Shown in pieces: positions 60,761 through 64,000 of a stretch of 64,000 bases of DNA (positions within the stretch are counted from its first letter, which is position 1; each line of letters begins with the position of its first letter). Position numbers and translations under genes: made by a program. Where the stretch lies: assembly GCA_963762635.1 (NCBI GenBank), contig CAVXLQ010000003.1:248001-312000 (forward strand), written 5' to 3'. Source of the stretch: Tenggerimyces sp963762635. GTDB taxonomy: Bacteria; Actinomycetota; Actinomycetes; Propionibacteriales; Actinopolymorphaceae. The notes under the pieces were generated by a model. It was not told where the DNA came from. It did no database searches and saw only the letters and a program-made list of their open reading frames with translations.

Positions 60761-61046
60761 CTCGCAGGTAAGCGGCCGCCGCGTCTACCCACCAACGGTG
60801 CTGCGCCGCCTGGCGCTGATCCGGATGACCCAACGAGCGGGCTTCACGCTGCGCGAGATCGGCGCCTTCCTCGCCAGTGACACGACCCCCGGCACGACGC
60901 AGCGGTGGCGAGCCCTGGCCGAACGGAAGCTGCCCGAGCTCGACCGCCACCTCTCCGAGCTCCAGAACCTCCGTGCCGCCGTGGCGGACTGCCTCGCGTG
61001 CGGCTGTATGAGCTTCGAGACCTGCGAGCTGCTCAGCTCATCCTGA
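60747..61046 (+). pseudogene. MerR-family regulator lacking its DNA-binding N-terminus
   Basis: The frame opens with TTG 60747 and reads SGRRVYPPTVLRRLALIRMT, GFTLREIGAFLAS, then a coiled dimerisation helix and CLACGCMSFETC, a cysteine pattern of redox- or metal-sensing MerR proteins. In intact relatives about 25 residues with the helix-turn-helix (of the type GEVAARTG ... YYE) precede SGRRVY. Here that place is taken by the end of the repeat. The product cannot bind DNA normally and is probably not made. Confidence 0.75.
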
Positions 61047-61715
61047 GTCGGGACGCTCCAGCTTCGCGTCGAGGAAGGCGAGCGTCGCACCGGTGCAGCC
61101 ACTGCCGGATGCGTCGGCCTCCGCGACGAGGGTCATCGTGTAGACGCCGGTCAGTGGCACGTCGACGTCGGTCAGGCCGTCGATCGAGGCGGGGAATCGC
61201 TTGATGAGCTTGTTCACGCCGTTGCCTTCGTAGACCGAAAGTGACGCGACCGCGCTGTTGAAGGACTCGTCGGTGAGCCCGATCTTGCCGACCAGACGGG
61301 CCATGTCGCCCTCCCAGGTCCAGGTCGACTGCCGACGGTCGCCGCCCGCACAAGCGGCGAGACCGATCCTGACGGTGCCCGGGTGACTCACGCCGTCGAT
61401 CTTCACCGTGTCGCTGTGGAACGACGAGCCGCTCCCTCGCATGTCGGCGAGCAGGATCGAGCCGGACGGGCTCGCGATGGAGTCCGCCGACGGTGCCGGG
61501 GCGATGGGTTCGCCGGGAACGGTGACCGTGACCGTGGGTCCGGGCAGCGGTGGGGCCGCTGCCGCGGTCACCGTCACGGTTTGGGCTGGTGCCGGCCCGA
61601 CGACGACGTGCAGCGTGTCGGTCTTGGCGCCGACGAACACCGTAAGGGCTGTTGCCGCGATGGTGCCGACGCAGGTGATGACGGCGGCAACGATGACGCC
61701 CGTCCGCTTTCTCAT
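61038..61715 (-). CDS. membrane-anchored extracytoplasmic protein, NPCBM-like
   Basis: A 225-residue protein with an N-terminal membrane helix (about residues 8-29), a Pro/Thr/Val-rich linker (about 40-85), and a C-terminal beta-sandwich region (SFHSDTVKIDGVSHPGTV ... GVYTMTLVAEADASGSGCTG as a pattern over residues ~97-210) that resembles NPCBM-type carbohydrate-binding domains. The two late cysteines may pair. It converges with the broken MerR gene with a 9-base overlap. Confidence 0.7.
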   Translation of the reverse strand: MRKRTGVIVAAVITCVGTIAATALTVFVGAKTDTLHVVVGPAPAQTVTVTAAAAPPLPGPTVTVTVPGEPIAPAPSADSIASPSGSILLADMRGSGSSFHSDTVKIDGVSHPGTVRIGLAACAGGDRRQSTWTWEGDMARLVGKIGLTDESFNSAVASLSVYEGNGVNKLIKRFPASIDGLTDVDVPLTGVYTMTLVAEADASGSGCTGATLAFLDAKLERPDSG

Positions 61716-61969
61716 GGGATCCCCTCCGGTGCGATGGTTAGACGATAGGTGAGTGAAGCGAAGGCGTTGCCCGCTTTACCAAACGGCAAAGAATTCGTAG
61801 GGAGACTCGGCTGTCCCCTTAAATCGCGGTCAATATCCCGCTCGTCCAAGCCCTCGCTGCTATACCAGTACGGCGAGCCGGTGCGGCGGGGCTCACATGG
61901 GGTGGAGGGATGGCGTTTCGCCAGCACGCCATAGGGAAACTCAGGGGTCTCCCTATGGCGTGTCCCATT
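61716..61969. other. gene-free stretch with a 13-base inverted repeat
   Basis: I see no gene here; open frames on both strands have unlikely composition. The GC content is lower than the surroundings. CACGCCATAGGGA (61925-61937) and TCCCTATGGCGTG (61950-61962) are perfect 13-base arms around a 12-base spacer, just beyond the stop of the TetR gene on the minus strand. It may be a terminator without a T-run or a protein-binding site. Confidence 0.6.
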
Positions 61970-62761
61970 TCATGACGTCGCCGAGCTGGCGCGGTCCGCG
62001 GCGGCGTCGAGGGCGGCGCGGGCGGTTTGGTTCGACTGATCTGTATCGATGACACCGAGGCAGAATGCGATGACGGTGTCGGCGAAAAGACTCGCGCCTT
62101 GCCAACGGGTGGGGATGAAATCCTCCGGTTGGATGCGATAGCGGAACAGAAAGCCGTCGACCATGCCCTGCAAGGAAAGGCCGAGACGTTCGATGCTCCA
62201 GCCGGGCCGCAGCCGAAGCCCGAGGTCGGTCAGCAGGCGGAGGTAGCCCGGCCACCATTCGCGTTCCCCGCGCAACGACTCGATCACTCCGGCGCGGATG
62301 TCCGGATGATGTTCCAGCAGCGGTCCGACGTGCACCATCAGGTAGCTCCGGGGGTCGCTGAGGAGGCGCTCGATGTACGGGTCCGCCACCTTGATGATCT
62401 CCGCCGACAGCGATCCCGACCGCGACATGCGGTCCAGCTGAGTCGGGTTCAGCACCTGCTCGACCAGCCGGTCCTTGTACAGCAACGCGTAGATCAGCGC
62501 GTCCTTGACGAACGACTCCCGCGTCGGCCAGCGGTTGAAGAACGCCTTCCGGCTGAGCCCCGCCTTCCCGCTGTCCACGGCGAGCCGGACCACGTCCTCG
62601 GTACGGAGCCACTCCAAGGTCGCCGGGAAGTGGATCGACCGCAGCCGAGCCGGCCGGGGGCCGCCAGCCGGGGCCAGGTACGCGTCCATGAGCTCACCCG
62701 CGTGAGCCAGGAACTGCTCCGCCACCGCATCGTCAGGCCGCGGTCGTGCCCTGGGCACCAT
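61970..62761 (-). CDS. TetR-like regulator with atypical N-terminus
   Basis: A 263-residue helical regulator. About 50 residues of Pro/Ala-rich sequence precede the likely helix-turn-helix (VRLAVDSGKAGLSRKAFFNRWPTRESFVKDAL over residues ~59-90, where AFFNRW is the TetR-type recognition end). The long C-terminal ligand domain follows. ATG 62761 has GAGGGGG upstream. No target gene is coupled to it. Confidence 0.75.
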   Translation of the reverse strand: MVPRARPRPDDAVAEQFLAHAGELMDAYLAPAGGPRPARLRSIHFPATLEWLRTEDVVRLAVDSGKAGLSRKAFFNRWPTRESFVKDALIYALLYKDRLVEQVLNPTQLDRMSRSGSLSAEIIKVADPYIERLLSDPRSYLMVHVGPLLEHHPDIRAGVIESLRGEREWWPGYLRLLTDLGLRLRPGWSIERLGLSLQGMVDGFLFRYRIQPEDFIPTRWQGASLFADTVIAFCLGVIDTDQSNQTARAALDAAADRASSATS

Positions 62762-62858
62762 TGCCCCCTCTACCGTCCGCCGTCGGCCCTGCCACCGCAA
62801 CGGACAGCGTGCCACCAATCACGTCCGGTGACAGGCGAACGGCGAAAGGAGCAGAGAC

Positions 62859-64000
62859 TCAGCCCGAGGACGTGTAGCGCAGCCAGATCGTGCCCAGCGG
62901 CGGCAGGACCAACGTGGCGGAGGCCGGGCGGCCGTGCCACTCGGTCGGCGCCGCTTCGACCGTGCCGTTGTCGACACCGGACCCGGCGTAGCGCGAGGAG
63001 TCGGTGTTGATCACCTCGTGCCACGTTCCCGCGAACGGCAGCCCCACGCGATACCCCTCGTGCGGCAACGCCGCGAAGTTCGCCACGCAGGCCAGCGCCT
63101 CCGTCCCCGAAGGATCGAAGCGCAGGAACGAGAACACGTTGTTCGACGCGTCATTGGCGTCGATCCACGCGAACCCCTCAGGCGAAGAGTCGCCGGTCCA
63201 CAGCGAAGGCGACGAACGATAGGCGGCGTTCAGATCGCGTACGAGGTCGTACGCACCGCGGTGATCCGGCAGATCCAGCAGCCACCAGTCGAGCTCGCGC
63301 GACTCCGCCCACTCCGACTCCTGGGCGAACTCCGAACCCATGAACAACAGTTGCTTCCCCGGATGCGCGAACATGAAAGCCAAGTACGCCCGCAGGTTCG
63401 CCAGCTGCCGCCACCGGTCGCCCGGCATCTTCCGTAGCAACGAGCCCTTGCCGTGGACCACCTCGTCGTGCGAGATCGGCAGCATGTAGTTCTCGGAGTA
63501 CGCGTACATCATCGAGAACGTCATCTGGTGATGGTGATACTGCCGGTGGATCGGGTCGCGACTCAGGTACGCCAGCGAGTCGTGCATCCAGCCCATGTTC
63601 CACTTGAACCCGAAGCCGAGCCCACCCAGGTGCGCCGGCCGCGTCACACCCGGCCAGGCCGTCGATTCCTCAGCCACCGTGATGATTCCGGGCACGCGCC
63701 GGTAGCACGTCGCGTTCATCTCCTGCAGGAACGCCACCGCGTCGAGGTTCTCGCGGCCGCCGTACTGGTTCGGCGTCCACTCGCCCTCGCGCCGCGAGTA
63801 GTCCAGGTAGAGCATCGACGCGACCGCGTCCACGCGCAGCCCGTCGATGTGGAACTCCTCCAACCAGAACAGGGCGTTCGCCACCAGGAAGTTCCGCACC
63901 TCGGTTCGCCCGAAGTCGAACACCAGGGTGCCCCAGTCCGGGTGCTCGCCCCGGCGCGGATCCGCGTGCTCGTAGAGGGGAGTCCCGTCGAACCGGGCCA
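62859..64000 (-). CDS. glgB: 1,4-alpha-glucan branching enzyme, N-terminus cut by window edge
   Basis: The C-terminal 380 residues of GlgB, which makes alpha-1,6 branches in glycogen. The visible part begins ARFDGTPLYEHADPRRGEHP and keeps reading past the apparent internal ATG at 63923. GLRVDAVASMLYLDY holds the catalytic Asp, ITVAEESTAWP the catalytic Glu, and PISHDEVVHGKGS the conserved His-Asp. The C-terminal beta domain ends GTIWLRYTSSG. The gene continues beyond the right edge on the minus strand. Confidence 0.92.
   Translation of the reverse strand, partial: ARFDGTPLYEHADPRRGEHPDWGTLVFDFGRTEVRNFLVANALFWLEEFHIDGLRVDAVASMLYLDYSRREGEWTPNQYGGRENLDAVAFLQEMNATCYRRVPGIITVAEESTAWPGVTRPAHLGGLGFGFKWNMGWMHDSLAYLSRDPIHRQYHHHQMTFSMMYAYSENYMLPISHDEVVHGKGSLLRKMPGDRWRQLANLRAYLAFMFAHPGKQLLFMGSEFAQESEWAESRELDWWLLDLPDHRGAYDLVRDLNAAYRSSPSLWTGDSSPEGFAWIDANDASNNVFSFLRFDPSGTEALACVANFAALPHEGYRVGLPFAGTWHEVINTDSSRYAGSGVDNGTVEAAPTEWHGRPASATLVLPPLGTIWLRYTSSG

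Noticed and set aside
61749..61934. A 61-residue plus-strand frame in the low-GC gap
   Set aside because: No ribosome site, no recognisable motif, and an equally open frame on the opposite strand.

Overview
The window is high-GC DNA in tightly packed operons with many GTG starts and 4-base ATGA/GTGA overlaps. It carries typical actinobacterial genes: a B12-dependent acyl-CoA mutase with MeaB, a deazaflavin (Ddn-like) oxidoreductase, PH-domain and PAP2 membrane proteins, DUF3048, and an actinobacterial-type GlgB. It is almost certainly a chromosomal segment of a soil or plant-associated actinobacterium. I lean to the Kribbella/Tenggerimyces side of the Propionibacteriales, but that is impression only. 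I saw no rRNA, tRNA, CRISPR array or intact transposase.

The clearest candidate for a new system is 1.5-12.8 kb. This is one coupled plus-strand operon that looks like an actinobacterial counterpart of the Pseudomonas Pel and Aspergillus galactosaminogalactan (GAG) loci. In order it holds an Agd3-like secreted deacetylase, a PelF-like GT4 glycosyltransferase, a 12-TM PelG-like candidate with a long cytosolic N-terminus, a sugar-phosphate nucleotidyltransferase, an NAD-dependent epimerase/reductase with YxxxH in place of YxxxK, a GH114 lipoprotein, a UDP-sugar dehydrogenase, a second epimerase and a small unsecreted PelA/GH114-type hydrolase. A perfect 25-bp palindrome lies in the leader and a strong terminator ends the operon. 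The simplest reading is synthesis, export, partial deacetylation and trimming of a cationic galactosamine polymer, possibly with uronic acid.

From 12.8 to 14.8 kb there is an AbiE-type toxin-antitoxin pair behind a large palindromic operator; the toxin frame is broken by one base. From 14.8 to 24 kb are genes of acyl-CoA/propionate metabolism (meaB, thiolase, methylmalonyl-CoA epimerase, an IcmA-type mutase with F80/Q198). They are interspersed with a coiled-coil protein that has a frameshifted tail, three copies of a 110-115 bp hairpin repeat, and small membrane and phosphatase genes.

From 24 to 38 kb are a CobW-like protein without a Walker A motif, a CDF metal-exporter gene broken by a 53-bp inverted repeat, and a carbohydrate/polyol catabolic region. 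The last has three FGGY kinases, a DeoR regulator, a 2-hydroxyacid dehydrogenase, a class II aldolase and a GlpD-family dehydrogenase. A two-RCK potassium channel follows. From 38 to 48.9 kb are a serine hydrolase with a divergent regulator, a YbbN-type thioredoxin, two envelope proteins, a regulator-controlled ABC exporter, a DUF3048 lipoprotein and an AAA ATPase.

From 48.9 to 51.7 kb two genes are decayed by internal deletions. From 52 to 64 kb come a GH84 glycosidase, TetR/LacI/MerR regulators with visible palindromic operators, a 16-cysteine double-psi barrel protein flanked by two small paralogues, an MFS transporter, and the 3' part of glgB. A third copy of the CDF-breaking repeat sits at 60.7 kb beside a MerR gene that has lost its DNA-binding end.
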